From contig NC_044976.1 of the NCBI RefSeq assembly GCF_008728515.1, positions 210,119,467 to 210,183,466 of the forward strand: DNA of 64,000 bases, written 5' to 3'. The notes under the pieces are model-generated. The model did no database searches. It was given only the letters and a program-made list of their open reading frames with translations, and was not told the origin of the DNA. Source of the stretch: Papio anubis. Lineage: Eukaryota; Chordata; Mammalia; Primates; Cercopithecidae. Of this stretch, positions 44,911 through 56,699 are shown in pieces. The position numbers were made by a program, and so were the translations under genes. Within the stretch, counting starts at the first letter, position 1, and every line of letters begins with the position of its first letter.

Positions 44911-45654
44911 CTTTCAACATGTCTTTCTTCTCCCTTTGCCTCTGCTTTCTCCCCCACTATCCTATTCACTCGTTTCTCTAAAGTTGGTCATAAAAGACTT
45001 TGCATCTTGGTTTTGGGGCCGGAGTCACATCAATTCCAAGCATAGCAGGCAGGCTCCAAGCCTATTGCCAAGGGGAGGCTGACAGAAGCAAGGCGGTCTC
45101 TATGTAGGAGACAAGCACACAAGGGGAAGTCAATATTTCAACCCTGGAGGGGCAAGAGTGTTGGCTCCAGGGTGACAGATGGCAGATTCCACAGCCTGCT
45201 AAACAACACGGAACGGGTGGAGATTGTACCTGCTGCTTGGAGATGCACTTTGCATGTTTCAGCTGGACCTTCATTGTCCCCTTCTTTTGCCATTGAAGCC
45301 AGTGATTGATGGAGGGATCCAGATATTTGAAAGTTATGCAAGTGCTCTGTGGTCTCCGGGGAAACTGGTGCCAATTCAATCAAACCCATCATGTGATACT
45401 GAGCCTCTATGAGGCATTTGTGACTGAACTAGGTATATTGGAGAAGGGAAGACACAAAAGAAGCAAATGATGTCATCTCTAACTTTCAAGATCACAATAC
45501 GGATTACAGACAATATATTAAAATTCTGTGATATGTAAAAGACACTCAGTAAAAAAGAGTTTGAAAATCCCAATGGTATATATGTGAACTAGGCTTACTC
45601 ACTTTTTAGATACAGAGGTAAATATTGCCATGTGCCCTACAAAATGTGTAGGTA
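44911..45654. other. unassigned unique DNA
   Basis: No repeat is recognised. Overlapping minus frames (45062-45392) lack support. Confidence 0.4.
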
Positions 45655-45668
45655 GAAAAAGAGGTTTA

Positions 45669-45988
45669 GGCTGGGTGCAGTGACTCACGTCTGTAATCCC
45701 AGCACACTGGGATGCCAAGGTGGGCGGATCACCTGAGGTCAGAAGTTTGAGACAAGCCCGGCAAACATGGTGAAACCCCATCTCTATTGAAAATACAAAA
45801 CTTATCTGGGCATGGTGACATGCCTGCCTGTAATCCCTGCTACTTGGGAATCTGAGGCAGGAGAATCACTTGAACCTGGGAGGTGGAGGTTGCAGTGAGT
45901 TGAGATCACACCACTGCACTCCAGCCTGGTGACAGAGTGAGACTTCGTCTCAAAAATAAATAAATAAATAAATAAATAAAAAAGAAAA
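45669..45988 (+). mobile_element. AluS with AAAT-unit tail
   Basis: The TSD gaaaaagaggt(tt)a is at 45655-45668 and 45989-46000. The tail is AAAT repeats (45953-45978). Confidence 0.93.
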
Positions 45989-46149
45989 GAAAAAGAGGTA
46001 AAGGGGTGGGAACTAAGTTTCGCTTCCCAAACATGGAGGTGTGACTATAAACTATAAGTACCTTTTACAGAAAACCTTATTTCAGATAACCCAATGGGTA
46101 AATAACAGGTAAATGGGGAGGAGGCCTGATGGAATCGCTTTCTGCCAAC

Positions 46150-46345
46150 AGACATACTTGGGATCATAGGCTTTGAAGTCGAATACAATTGGCTTCCAGA
46201 TTGTGTCTAAATTACTTCACCCCTCTGAGGTTGTTTCCTCATCTGTGAAACAGGCAATAACCATACCTCATCGTGCTGCAGCAAGAATTAAATGAAATAA
46301 AGGCTGCGGGGTAGCCCATGGCTTGCCACACTGTGATTACTCTAG
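46150..46345 (+). mobile_element. MIR
   Basis: In order: aaattacttcacccctctga, ggttgtttcctcatctgtga, aacaggcaataaccatacct and agcaagaattaaatgaaata. Confidence 0.82.
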
Positions 46346-46399
46346 CAGTAACGCAGCCCAGGAGTGAAAGAGGGGAGAGGAGAAGCCAGATTAAGATGC

Positions 46400-46590
46400 A
46401 GCACATCTGAAAATAGAGAGACCTGTGTTCAAGAGCTCACTTGGTGATCAGTGCATCGGGTGGCAGTGGGCAATTCGCATCCCCTCTCTGGGGATCAGTT
46501 TCTCATTCTGGAAAATATGGGATTAGTCTCATAGGATTAGCCTATAGGGAAGTGTCCTTTTCAGCTTCAACCTTCTGAGATTCTTCAAGT
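46400..46590 (+). mobile_element. MIR, second copy
   Basis: In order: agacctgtgttcaagagctc, tctctggggatcagtttctc, attctggaaaatatgggatt and ttttcagcttcaaccttctg. It lies about 60 bases after the previous MIR in the same orientation. Confidence 0.75.
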
Positions 46591-47126
46591 TGATGTCATC
46601 GTCCCTGAAATTCTCCCTTCCAGCCAGGTGTCAGTGGGTTTCCTGGGGGAATCATTGCAACGTTTCAGAAATTGCAAGACTTCACTCATCTCCTGACTCT
46701 AATGAGAATTTAGTTCTGTTTTCCCAAGGGGAAGAAAACACTGCAGTCTTTCCTAATCTCTTCACATTCTGCTGTGTGACCAGGCAAGCATTATTATTAT
46801 TATTCTTTGCTGTCTCTGCACATTATTAAACTGACGCCAAATTCAACTTGGCATTTCCAAAAAAAGGGTTTCTGAAATGCAGACTGCTTTGGGATGTGAG
46901 ATTTTTATGCAAATACAAAACATTAATATATTTCAAAACTTAAAGCACTTTGGTCTCCAGGAGAGAAAGAAGCTTATTTTCAGATGCTCAATTCAGTGTT
47001 TACTTAATAAGTGTTTACTAGTTGTGAGGCAGATTCTTTAACTCCTCCCTTTCTGTATAATAGTAGGAAGTTAGGCGCCGACTGAATCAGTCTTCTTGAG
47101 ATTTTGGTGGTGAATGAGAATAGAAT
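46591..47126. other. unassigned unique DNA
   Basis: No repeat is recognised apart from a short ATT run (46790-46803). Confidence 0.4.
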
Positions 47127-47129
47127 TAG

Positions 47130-47439
47130 CTTTTTCTTTTTCTTTTCTTTTCTTTTTTTGAGACATTTTTGCTCTTGTTGCCCAGGCTGGAGTGTAGTGG
47201 TGTGATCTTGGCTCACTGCAACCTTCACTTCCTGGGTTCAAGTGAATCTCCTGCCTCAGCCTCCCCAGTAGCTGGGATTACAGCTGTGTGTCACCATGTC
47301 CAGCTAATTTTTGTATTTTTAGTAGAGACAGGGTTTTACCATGTTGGCCAGGCTGGTCTTGAACTCCTGACCTCAGGTGATCTGCCTGACTCCGCCTCCC
47401 AAAGTGCTGGGATTACAGGTGTGAGCCACTGCACTTGGC
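47130..47439 (-). mobile_element. AluS
   Basis: The head is TTTTC units (47131-47159). The element's 3' end reads gagacatttttgctc, altered from the usual GAGTCTC. Confidence 0.9.
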
Positions 47440-47648
47440 CTATTTAACTGATTTTGAAAATAATATATATTCATTACAGAAGACTTCTATGAAATAGAAA
47501 AACAAAAAGAAAAAGGCACTGTGTAATCCCGACATCTCGAAATAACATTTCATTGATAGACTTCTGATGTAATATACACATATATTTCAGATTATGATTA
47601 GATAATAGCTACAGCCCATATATTTAATATATATTTAAATTTACATTG

Positions 47649-47775
47649 TTTCTTTTTTTTTCTTTCTCTTCCTTTCTTTCTTCTTTTTTTTTTCTTTCTC
47701 TCTTTTTCTCTCTTTCTCTCTTTTCCTTCCTTCCTTCCTTCCTTCCTTCCTTCTTCCTTCCTTTTTTTTTTTTTT
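47649..47775 (-). repeat. pyrimidine tract (Alu tail)
   Basis: About 127 bases of pure C/T on the plus strand, TTTC then CCTT units, lead into the Alu at 47776. It matches the type of tract at 11314-11519. Confidence 0.93.
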
Positions 47776-48053
47776 GACAGAGTCTTGCTCTGTGGCCCAG
47801 GCTTGAGTGCAGTGGTAAAATCTCAGTTCACTGCACATTCATCTCTGGGTTCAAGTGATTCTCCTGCCTCAGCCTCCTGAGTAGCTGGGATTACAGGTGT
47901 CTGCCACCACTACTGGCTAAGTTTTTTGTATTTTTAGTAGAGACGGGGTTTCACTATGTTGGCCGGGCTGGTTTTGAACTCCTAACCTCAAGTGATCTGC
48001 CCACCTCGGCCTCCCAAAGTGCTGGGATTACAGGCGTGAGCCAGCACGCCCAG
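47776..48053 (-). mobile_element. AluS
   Basis: The body follows the pyrimidine tract. A region near 47815-47850 is diverged (gtaaaatctcagttcactgc) and ends cacgcccagc. I see no certain TSD. Confidence 0.9.
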
Positions 48054-48138
48054 CTCTATTTTCTATTTTGTATTCTACTTTAACAAATTTAATAATAAAT
48101 TATGAACATTTACCCAGATACCAAATATTCTTCTATAA

Positions 48139-48325
48139 CGTGGTCAGCAACTTTTTCTGCAAAGGCTCACATAATAAATATTTTTGGCTTTTGGAGCCAC
48201 AAGGTTAGTCACAACTAGTTAACCCTGCTGTTGTCTTGAGAAAACCATCACAGATAGTGAGCTTGGCTGCATTCCAATAAAACGATATTTACAAAAACAG
48301 GCAGCAGGTCAGATTCGATCCTTCT
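48139..48325. mobile_element. hAT-Charlie-like DNA transposon remnant
   Basis: cgtggtcagcaactttttct, aataaatatttttggctttt, ttccaataaaacgatattta and caaaaacaggcagcaggtca occur in the order of a common MER-type non-autonomous hAT element. The exact family is uncertain and the far terminal repeat is lost. Confidence 0.65.
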
Positions 48326-48908
48326 ACTAAAGTATCATTTTAGATGTCAGCATGATATTTTATTTTGTGGATGCACACTAATAAGAAAAAACACATAATC
48401 GCTTATTGTTGAGCACCAGACTTTTTCAGCATAGTAGCAATGTATATTTTTGTAAATAAGGTCTTTGTGTGTCTATAAATTTCTTTCCTTAGAAAGGAAA
48501 GTGTAATTTTTTGGCATAGGGCTGTTCAAAACGCTTCTGATACACTCTGAAAGAGTGCCCTTCAGAAAGGCTGGGACACCTTTCCTGTCAGAAGAGAACA
48601 GTTTTGTAGAAGCCCAGGGTTGACAGAGTGTAGAGCATTTGATGCAAAGAAAGAGGCTCACTACGACACAATCAAAGAGATCAAGGATGCAGAAATGTCA
48701 ACACAGCTCACCACCAGCTGTGTCACTTTTGCTGCAAATATTTATTTGTGATGCTTTTTTTTTTTTTTTTTAAATGTGGGAAGCTTGCAAGCTTTGTTTA
48801 GCCAAATGAATCAGTCTCTTCCTTCATTGATTCATGTTAAGAAAGTTGCCCCCAATATGAAAAACATACACTCTCATACTTTCTTCAAACTCTCTTTAGT
48901 TTGAGTTT
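48326..48908. other. unassigned unique DNA
   Basis: No repeat is recognised apart from a T-run at 48757-48772. Confidence 0.4.
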
Positions 48909-48932
48909 TCTTTCCTTTCTCTCTCTCTCTCT

Positions 48933-49082
48933 TTTTTTTTTTTTTTTTTTTTTTGAGACAAAGCCTTACTCTGTTGACATGATCACGGCTCACTGCAGCC
49001 TTGAACTCCTGTACTCAAGCAATCCTCCTGCCTCAGCCTCCTGAGGAGCTGGGACTACAGGCATGTGCCATCACACTGGGCC
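48933..49082 (-). mobile_element. Alu monomer (FLAM-like)
   Basis: A CT/T head (48909-48953) is followed by one arm: gatcacggctcactgcagcc, ttgaactcctgtactcaagc and gagctgggactacaggcatg. Confidence 0.85.
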
Positions 49083-49156
49083 TAGTTTTCGTTTGTACAT
49101 TAAAAATGTGATTGCATCTTCTATTTACTTTATGGCTGATGTTGAAGTCAAACTTT

Positions 49157-49258
49157 CTTCTTTCTTCCTGTTCTCTCTCTTTCCTTCCTTCTTTCTCTAT
49201 TTCTTCTTTTCCTCCTTTTCTCATTCTCATTCCTTTCTTTCTTCCCTCTTCTCTAATA
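49157..49258. repeat. pyrimidine-rich tract
   Basis: About 100 bases of C/T-rich DNA with few purines are not attached to an Alu. Confidence 0.8.
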
Positions 49259-49322
49259 GCCAGTAATTACACAACCAATGACTGAATAATTCCTCCTTTT
49301 TCTACTGCTAAGAAATGCCACT

Positions 49323-49648
49323 TGCTATGATCTGAACATTTGTGTCTCTCCAAAATTCATATGATGAAACCTAACCCTCAAGGTGGTGGCATTAAGAGAT
49401 GGGGCCTTTGTGAGGTCATTAGTGCCCTTATAAAAGTGCTTGAGAGAGCCTGTTTGCCCTTCCTGCCACGTAAGGACACACAGAGGCACTATGTATGAGG
49501 AATGTGTCCTCACCAGACACTTAATCTATCAGAGCCTTGATCTTGGACTTCCTTCCCTCCAGAACTATGAGAAAATAGATTTCTGGTTTTGTAAATTACC
49601 CAGTCTAAGTTATTTTATTATGGCAGCCTGGAATGAACTAAGATACCA
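49323..49648 (+). mobile_element. ERVL-MaLR solo LTR (MLT1-like)
   Basis: It starts TG(ctatgatctgaa) and includes ccaaaattcatatgatgaaa, gagatggggcctttgtgagg, tagtgcccttataaaagtgc, a ctccagaactatgagaaaat stretch and an end near actaagatacca. There is no internal retroviral sequence beside it, so it is a solo LTR remnant. Confidence 0.85.
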
Positions 49649-49689
49649 TCTTTATCATTTCACATGATATTAAATATCATGGGTCTGTT

Positions 49690-50745
49690 TCTGAGTTATC
49701 CATGCTATTTCATGAATTTCTGCCTGTATCAGCATCAGTACAATACTGAATACTGTCTTGATAATTATGGCTTTATTTACGTCTTTTAATATACATCAAT
49801 CTTCCTTTGTGTAAGTTTCCTTTATTATCTTCGGGAATTTATTCTCCTGGAGTCTTGGCAAAATTAAGTTTAAAAACATATTCAGAATTTTATAATAATT
49901 GTATTAATTCATAGATTGATTAGGGAAGGCCCGCCATATTTCCAGGACTAGTTCATTATCTCTAATATATAGTATGCCTCTTCATTTAGGAATGTTATCT
50001 TTTAGGAAATATATTTTATTTTATTGTTGTTCTTATTTAATAAATATATTTTATTTCTAAAAGTTGTACGTATTTTTCTTAAATTTATTCACAAGAATTT
50101 GGTACTTTTTGTTATTCTTGTGAATTGCATCACCTTGTCTTATATGCTCTATTTTTTTTTATATTGGAGCAGCAGTAAAGAAAAAAATCACTGAGATTTT
50201 AGCATTTTTTTGTAATTAGCCAGCTTACTGAACCCTGTATTATTTATTATAATAATCTTTAGGCTGATTTTCATGGGCATTCTGTTACATTTCACTTCCT
50301 TTTGTATACAAATATTTTCATTTTTTTCTCATTGTATTATGACATGATTTTCAGCAAAATATTAAGGTAGCAATATCAAGAATTCTTGTGTTCTTCCTTA
50401 TGCACTTAGGTTGGTTCTATTATTTTTACTATTCCATGTGAGCTTGGCTATTCTTTAATTTCTTAATGCTTTATCATATTAAGAAAATATCCTTTTGTTA
50501 TGGTTTATGAAGATATATTTTAGAATTATGAATGTATTGGATTTAATCAAAAGAGTTTTTTCATCTTTCAGAGTGAGCATATGATTTGTCTGCTTTGATT
50601 TATTGATGTGATGGAAATAGGCATATACTAAATAATACTGAACCATCATTGTGTTTTTCATTAAGTTATACTCACATTTTTTATTATAGTACCTAATCCT
50701 GATGTTTACATCTATGTTCATGAATAATGCATGGTTCTCAAACAT
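49690..50745 (-). mobile_element. ancient L1 ORF2 (L1M/L1ME-class)
   Basis: It is heavily diverged but ordered minus-strand ORF2. Seen are gtctgtttctgagttatcca, cagtacaatactgaatactg, taattatggctttattt, then far on tatggtttatgaagatatat and ctttgatttattgatgtgat. No frame survives. Confidence 0.7.
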
Positions 50746-51106
50746 TGTAATAAAGTTAAAATGGCTTTTGCTGCTACTATATTAAGTGAAAGAAAAGCAG
50801 ATTGCAGGATTATTTATCTATTTATTATATGATCCCACTTTCCTTTTTAAAAAATCCCTATAACATGAATATATGTGCATAAATCTAGGAAAAAGTGGGG
50901 AAGGATGCATATCAAACCACTAATTTTGCTTACCTGCAAAATTAAGCAAATCTTAATTTTGCTTGTTGAGAGAGAATTAGAAAGTAGAAGGGGGAGTTTA
51001 TTCATGTATTTCGTATACTTCTATACTGTTTGAATTGAATGAACATGTGACATGTGACTTTGTGTACTAATTCTATAATAAAAAAGCACAACATATTCAT
51101 TTAAGA
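50746..51106. other. unassigned, contains nested hairpins
   Basis: It resembles old LINE 3' DNA but is not assigned. Bases 50921-50962 form two overlapping perfect stems (9 and 11 bp). Confidence 0.45.
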
Positions 51107-51120
51107 AGGATAAAATTAAG

Positions 51121-51408
51121 GCTGGACGGGGTGACTCACGCCTATAATCCCAGCACTTTGAGAGGCCAAGGTGGGCAGATCATAAGGTCAGGAAATCAAG
51201 ACCATCTTTGCCGACATGGCGAAACCCCATCTCTACTAAAAATACAAAAAGTAGCCGGGCATGGTGGCACACTCCGTAATCCCAGTTACTTGGGAGACTG
51301 AGGCAGGAGAATTGTTTGAATCCGGGAGGCAGAGATTGCAGTGAGCCGAGAGTGTGACACTGCACTCCAGCCTGGCGACAGAGCAAGACTCCGTCTCAAA
51401 AAAAAAAA
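51121..51408 (+). mobile_element. AluS
   Basis: An agg(a)ta..aattaa TSD lies at about 51107-51119 and 51409-51420. The 5' end ggctggacggggtgactcac carries several CpG decays. Confidence 0.93.
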
Positions 51409-51420
51409 AGGTACAATTAA

Positions 51421-53285
51421 ATAAAATACTCACAATGACTTCATTTCTCCCCACTAAAACATCGTTTTACAAGTCAAAAAAATGAATCGTGCCCTGTGTC
51501 TCCAGCCATAGCTGTTGCTGGCATTTGTGTTCAAGGGTTTCCCATTGCAAATCCACTCTCTGCCACTCCACACCACCTAGACGGTCCTGCTGTGTTTCCC
51601 TCCACCATATGTAAGCCAGATTTTGTTTCTATTAACTTTCTATGGCTGTCTTAGGTCTTTCTGTTTTATCTGTCTTTGACACCATGGTCTAATGGTTTCA
51701 ATCAAACAATCACATCCAGCACTGTTTCATGGATAAAGGACAGAAAAGTAATCATTCTTTGCCTTCAGGACACACAGAAAAGCAGAATATCTGTCCACAT
51801 AACAATAAGTAAATCATAGGGGGTTTTCATATTCCTGCTCTCTTACCTATCCCTGTTTTCTGAGACAGAAGTGATAACGTTAAACTATGAGGGATTTCCA
51901 TTCTTTCCCCCGACCCCCTGCTCACTCTTTCCCCTACTCCACAGCTCCCAGGCTTTCCAGCGTGACCCTCCTTAATTGCTTTGACCTCACAATACCCCTC
52001 ATTTGTCCCCTGGAGTATTGCCTTAGATCTGTAGATCACTTTGATTACTTCCACATCTGGGATTCGTCACATGCTTGTGTTAACCATGACCATGTGCAGA
52101 ATTACCCAGCAGGATTTAGGAGACACTCAGAGAGAAGAATCACCCCTACTAAGAACAACATCTGGAGAGAATTAAGAGAAGATACTTTCTATTGAGAGTC
52201 CTTTGGAAATATATTTATGATGTAGAGACAGACAGACACTAGTGCCCGGGCAGAAGTGGATGTCCCTTCTCTCCGGAAGGCTGAGGAAGAGTGACACATC
52301 TTCAGAAGATTCGCGAATTAATTATGCTCCATAAACATAAATGCCTGGCAAGTTCACTAATAAACAAGGGATTTTCTCACAGTCTTGTTTAGAAGCAGGC
52401 GTCGTCTCCAATAGAAATGAACTTTTCTGATGCCATGTGTGTGAACAAATAAAGATTTTATGAAAAGGAGAGGGGAAGTGGGCCGCGTTTTCTTCAGTTG
52501 GGTCATTGAATGTCTCCAACTATTTTTCCAAAGCTTTGGGTTTCGCAAAAGCCAAAATTCGCTTTGCCAAATGTTTTTCCCTTAATTTTTAAATCCCTGT
52601 GCATTAACGAAAATTTAATCCGTATGTTTCTGATTCATTTACACTTAACTCATCGAAATATTGTGTGTTAGAGTCATTTGGCCCTCTCAACAAGACGTAG
52701 GAGTCCTCTTTGCAGTACACAAATACACACGTGGATTACATGAGCACACACACACATTTTTGGTTCTTTAGACTCCAGAGTCACTTTCTCTCTCTAAACC
52801 CAGATCCAAGTGGCTATGTCTTAGTAAATCGTGAGCATTTAATTGCATTAAGACTTAAATAAATAAATGACTGTGCATTTATAAAACATATACTTCTTCG
52901 TATGATTTGGAATGAATCAGGAGTCCCTGCATTAGGTGCATATCTTGACTATGGGTGATTGTCTCCTTTAAGGTGCTGATGTCAGCTGATGTTAGTTTTC
53001 TATGGTACTTCAGTGCAATATACAATAAATATTGCATTAATTTCTAAAAATTGAACTACAATCAGTTCAGAGGAGACTAATAATGATGATAAAGACGTAA
53101 GGAAAGGCAGACATGAGCATCACTGCGGAGACTGGGTTTGAGGGAAGACGGGTTATGTACATGAAGGCATAGAATTTGGGGAGGTTGTGGGAAGGTTTTA
53201 TTATCTTCCCAATGCCTGAGCATGAAGAAATGATTTACTTGCAGCCCTAGATCATGGTAAACATTTCAGTAGAATTCCTAACATT
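51421..53285. other. long unassigned unique DNA
   Basis: 1.86 kb has no recognised repeat. 52240-52760 contains several retained CpGs and TTAAT/AATTA words, and could hold conserved noncoding sequence. A short CA run is at 52747-52756. Confidence 0.4.
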
Positions 53286-53300
53286 AAGAGTTGGAAAATA

Positions 53301-53522
53301 GCTGGGCACGGTGGCTCACGCCTGTAATCCCAACACTTTGGGAGGTCAAGACAGGTGAATAGCTTGAGGCCACCCTGGGCAGCATGGTAAGACCCTGTCT
53401 CTACAAAAATAAATTTAAAAATTAACCAGCATGGTGGCACATGCCTGTAGTCCCAGCTACCTAGGAGGCTGAGGCAGGACCTTGCTTGAGCCCAGGAGTT
53501 CAAGACAAGAAAAAAGAAAAAA
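53301..53522 (+). mobile_element. Alu lacking its 3' end
   Basis: A 15-bp TSD, aagagt(t/c)ggaaaata, is at 53286-53300 and 53523-53537. The right arm stops at cccaggagttcaagacaaga and is followed at once by an A-rich tail. Confidence 0.93.
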
Positions 53523-53547
53523 AAGAGTCGGAAAATATTAGAATTTT

Positions 53548-53841
53548 TTTTTTTTTGGTTTGACAGAGTCCCGCTCTGTCACCCAGCTGGAGTGCAATGG
53601 CACAATCTCAACTCACTGCAACCTCCACCTCCCAGGTTCAAGTGATTCTTGTGCATCAGCTTCCCAAGTAGCTGGGAGTACAAGCATGCACCACCATGCC
53701 TGGCTAGTTTTTGTATTTTTAGTAGAGATAGGGTTTGGCAAGTGTTGGCCAGGCTGGTGTCAAACTCCTGACCTCAGGTGATCTGCCCACCTCAGCCTCC
53801 CACAGTGCTGGGATTACAGACATGAACCAACGTGCCCAGCC
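53548..53841 (-). mobile_element. AluS, first of a head-to-tail pair
   Basis: The T-head is at 53547-53558, with ccgctctgtcacccagctgg next. It ends cgtgcccagcc just before the T-rich head of the next Alu. Confidence 0.9.
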
Positions 53842-54124
53842 AGAATTTTTTTTTTGTTTTTTGTTTTTCTTTGAGACAGAGTCTCGCTCTGTCACCCAGG
53901 CTGGAGTGCAGTAGTGTAATCTCAGCTCACTGCAAACTCCGCCTCTCGGGTTCGCGCCATTCTCCTGCCTCAGCCTCCAGAGTAGCTGGGACTACAGGGG
54001 CCTGTCACAACGCCCGGCTAATTTTTTTTGTATTTTTAGTAGAGACGAGATTTCACCATGTTAGCCAGGATGGTCTCGATCTCCTGATCTCGTGATCCGC
54101 CCACCTCAGCCTCCCAAAGTGCTG
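53842..54124 (-). mobile_element. AluS/Y, 5'-truncated
   Basis: The head is TTTTG/TTTC units (53845-53872). The element stops at cctcccaaagtgctg, so its last 30 or so 5' bases are missing. Confidence 0.92.
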
Positions 54125-54882
54125 TCATGTTTTGCAAATCCATATTGGAAGAAACAGTCTGTGACGGACAGCATTTTTTACAAAAGGACATGTCTTTCCT
54201 GTTGTTAACATGACGTCATCATTTGTTTTCCCTCACTTTTTCACGGTTACTAGTTTTCTCTTCTCAGGGAAATATCAATGGTTTAATTGTAGTTTTCTAA
54301 TTTGACAGCAGGTAATCTTCCTTCCCGAAGCTGCCTTTTCACTGTAGATGATTTTGTCAGACTAATAGATTTTACTTTTTTGAACGTTTGTAGGTATTTA
54401 TTTTTCTAGGTATTTATTTCCAAATGAAATTACGCTAGTTTAATTTTGCTTAGGATGAGATACTATTTATATTTCTCTTCCAAAGCTTTGAAACAGAGTA
54501 CGACATAATGGGCTTTATAAAAGGAATATATTTAGTAGCCAATTAGATTTAACTCTCAAATCTGTTTCTGGAAAAAAAAAAGAAATCTGGTAATGGTTTG
54601 ATTTCACCAAACTACTTTGTATATTTTGATTTTCTTTAAAAAATCCTATTTCCTGAAGCTTAAGTTTTTCAAGTTTTTTTCCTCCGTTTAATTGAAACCA
54701 CTATTTTCAAGGGAAATGGAATTAAAGAAAGATATTTTCTCACTCAGTGGAAACTTGCATTATGTGAGTAACACAGATTATCTACTGATACAATTTTACG
54801 CTTATTTTTAGTGTGTGTGATTTTTTTTTGAAGCCATAGCATCCCCAAATCCCACCTTTCTTAAAGCAGAGATAATAAGAAA
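54125..54882. other. unique DNA with regulatory-type motifs
   Basis: There is no repeat. It contains a perfect CRE palindrome (54211-54218) and TAATTT/CAATTAG words (54435-54560). It might be a distal regulatory element. Confidence 0.4.
54211..54218. promoter_or_regulatory. perfect CRE palindrome TGACGTCA
   Basis: The eight-base CREB/ATF site with its CpG intact lies in non-repeat DNA. Neighbouring bases are aaca and tcat. Function is not shown by sequence. Confidence 0.35.
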
Positions 54883-54890
54883 TTCAGTCT

Positions 54891-55182
54891 TTTTTTTTTT
54901 TAGACGGAGTTTCACCCTTGTTGCCCAGGCTGGAGTGCAGTGGCACCATCTCGGCTCACTGCAATCTCCGCCTCCTGGGTTCAAATGATTCTTCTGCCTC
55001 AGCCTCCTGAGTAGCTGGGACTACAGGCGCCTGCCATCAAGCCTGGCTAATTTTTGTATTTTTAGTAGAGACGGGGTTTCACCATGTTGGCCAGGCTGGT
55101 CTTGAACTCCTGACCTCAGGTAATCTGCCCACCTTGGCCTACCAAAGTGCCGGGATTACAAGTGTGAGTCACCCTACCCGGC
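54891..55182 (-). mobile_element. AluS, inner member of an Alu pair
   Basis: The outer TSD cagtcttt is at about 54884-54891 and 55267-55274 and brackets this copy and the next one. Confidence 0.92.
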
Positions 55183-55266
55183 CTGTTTTTTTTTCCCCCC
55201 TGAGACAGAGTTTCACTCTTATTGCCCAGGCTGGAGTGCAACGGCGTAAGCCACTGTGCCTGGTCC
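55183..55266 (-). mobile_element. Alu remnant with about 230-bp internal deletion
   Basis: The 3' end (ctgagacagagtttcac..ggctggagtgcaacggc) is fused directly to the 5' end (gtaagccactgtgcctggtc). It abuts the outer TSD. Confidence 0.88.
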
Positions 55267-55504
55267 AGTCTTTGCTTCTGATCTCCCACTTTTGCTCATC
55301 ACCAGTTGAGACAGCTATTTCCCCTCTTGCTACACACCCGATGGCCTCAGGCAGCATGACTGGGCAGTGGAACCTGCAATTTCTTCCTCTGCTTTTCCAA
55401 CAGCAAGTATCTGCTTACCCTGTGAAGACTGGCTCAAAAAGTCTCACAAGACTTCTTTTCTCACCAGGCAGAACGATTCACTTGTTATTTTGTGATAAAC
55501 AACC

Positions 55505-55595
55505 ATAACATCAGCTACTATTTACAGAGTGCTCAGCACGCACCAGCAATTGAAGAAGTGGATAATAATGTTTAATGTTCACCCTCTAATGGTCG
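55505..55595 (-). mobile_element. MIR fragment
   Basis: catcagctactatttacaga, gtgctcagcacgcaccagc and atgtttaatgttcacc fit the minus-strand MIR 3' region. Confidence 0.55.
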
Positions 55596-55629
55596 AATGC
55601 AACATATTTATTAAATATATTTAAAATGG

Positions 55630-55780
55630 AACTATTTATGTCTGGATCTGTTTCCCCTAATAGATTTTGAACTCCATGTTGTCAGGGATGATATTTAATT
55701 CAAGGTTTTATACTTTGTTCTACTACACTGATATACTATCTATTTTATATTCTTACCAAATATTAATTAAGTTTAGTTGT
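55630..55780 (+). mobile_element. possible L2 3' end
   Basis: ttttgaactccatgttgtca, gggatgatatttaat and ttcttaccaaatattaatta follow the L2 3' terminus loosely. Confidence 0.5.
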
Positions 55781-56061
55781 CATTATAAAACATACAGCAA
55801 TTAAGTATTGAGATATTATCCTTTCAAAGTAGGGAAATTCATTCATAAGTCCAAGACAGATTGATTCAACTTCACACATTTATAATGTAGTAAATATTGG
55901 GTTCCATTGTTTCACTGAAGAATGTTTGACACTTTTGTGGCTCATACTTTCAGGAAATGTAGTTGAGCACTGAACTAGGTGCCAGGCCCTGTTTTAGGAG
56001 CAAGAGAAACAGAGCAGAAGAACTCTTGGACTTCATGGATTTTACGTTCTACTGAGCATCA

Positions 56062-56375
56062 AGGCCAGGCACGGTGGCTCAGACCTGTAATTCCAGCACT
56101 TTGGGAGGCCAAGGCAGGAGGATTGCTTAAGCCAAGGAGTCTGAGACCAGCCTGGGCAAGATAGTGAGATTCCATCTCTACAAAAAGTTAAAAAAATAAA
56201 ATTTAGCTGGGCTCAGTTGCGTGCACCTACAGTCCCAGCTACTAGGGAGGCTGAGGTGGGAGGATTGCTTGAGCCAGTAAGGTGGAGGCTGCAATGAGCC
56301 AAGATTGTGCCACTGCACTCCAGCCTGGGAGACAGAGCGAGATCCTGTTTCCAAATAAATAAATAAATAAAGAGT
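56062..56375 (+). mobile_element. AluJ
   Basis: The older-type body (aggattgcttaagccaagga, ggaggctgcaatgagccaag) has an AAAT-unit tail (56357-56371). It interrupts the L2. Confidence 0.9.
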
Positions 56376-56699
56376 CTAATAATAAACAATTGGATGATAA
56401 ATAAATTTGATAGGATATGATAGTTCCTGTAGAGAAAAATAAAACAGGGAAAGAAGGAAACTAAATGCAAGGGGCAGACGGCAGGGGCCTGCTTTACAGT
56501 AGTAGACAAGGAAGGCCTCACTGATAAGGGAGATAACTGAGTAGAAGCGTGGAGGGGCATCTGTCCTAGTATCTGAGGGCAACTGTTCCAGGCATAAGCA
56601 CTGTGACAGTCGTAAGGTGAGAATATGCCTTCTGAGAAGGAGGAAGGAGAGAAGAGGACGAAACTGCCTTTGCAAAATTAAGACGGTAAGAGAAATCTG

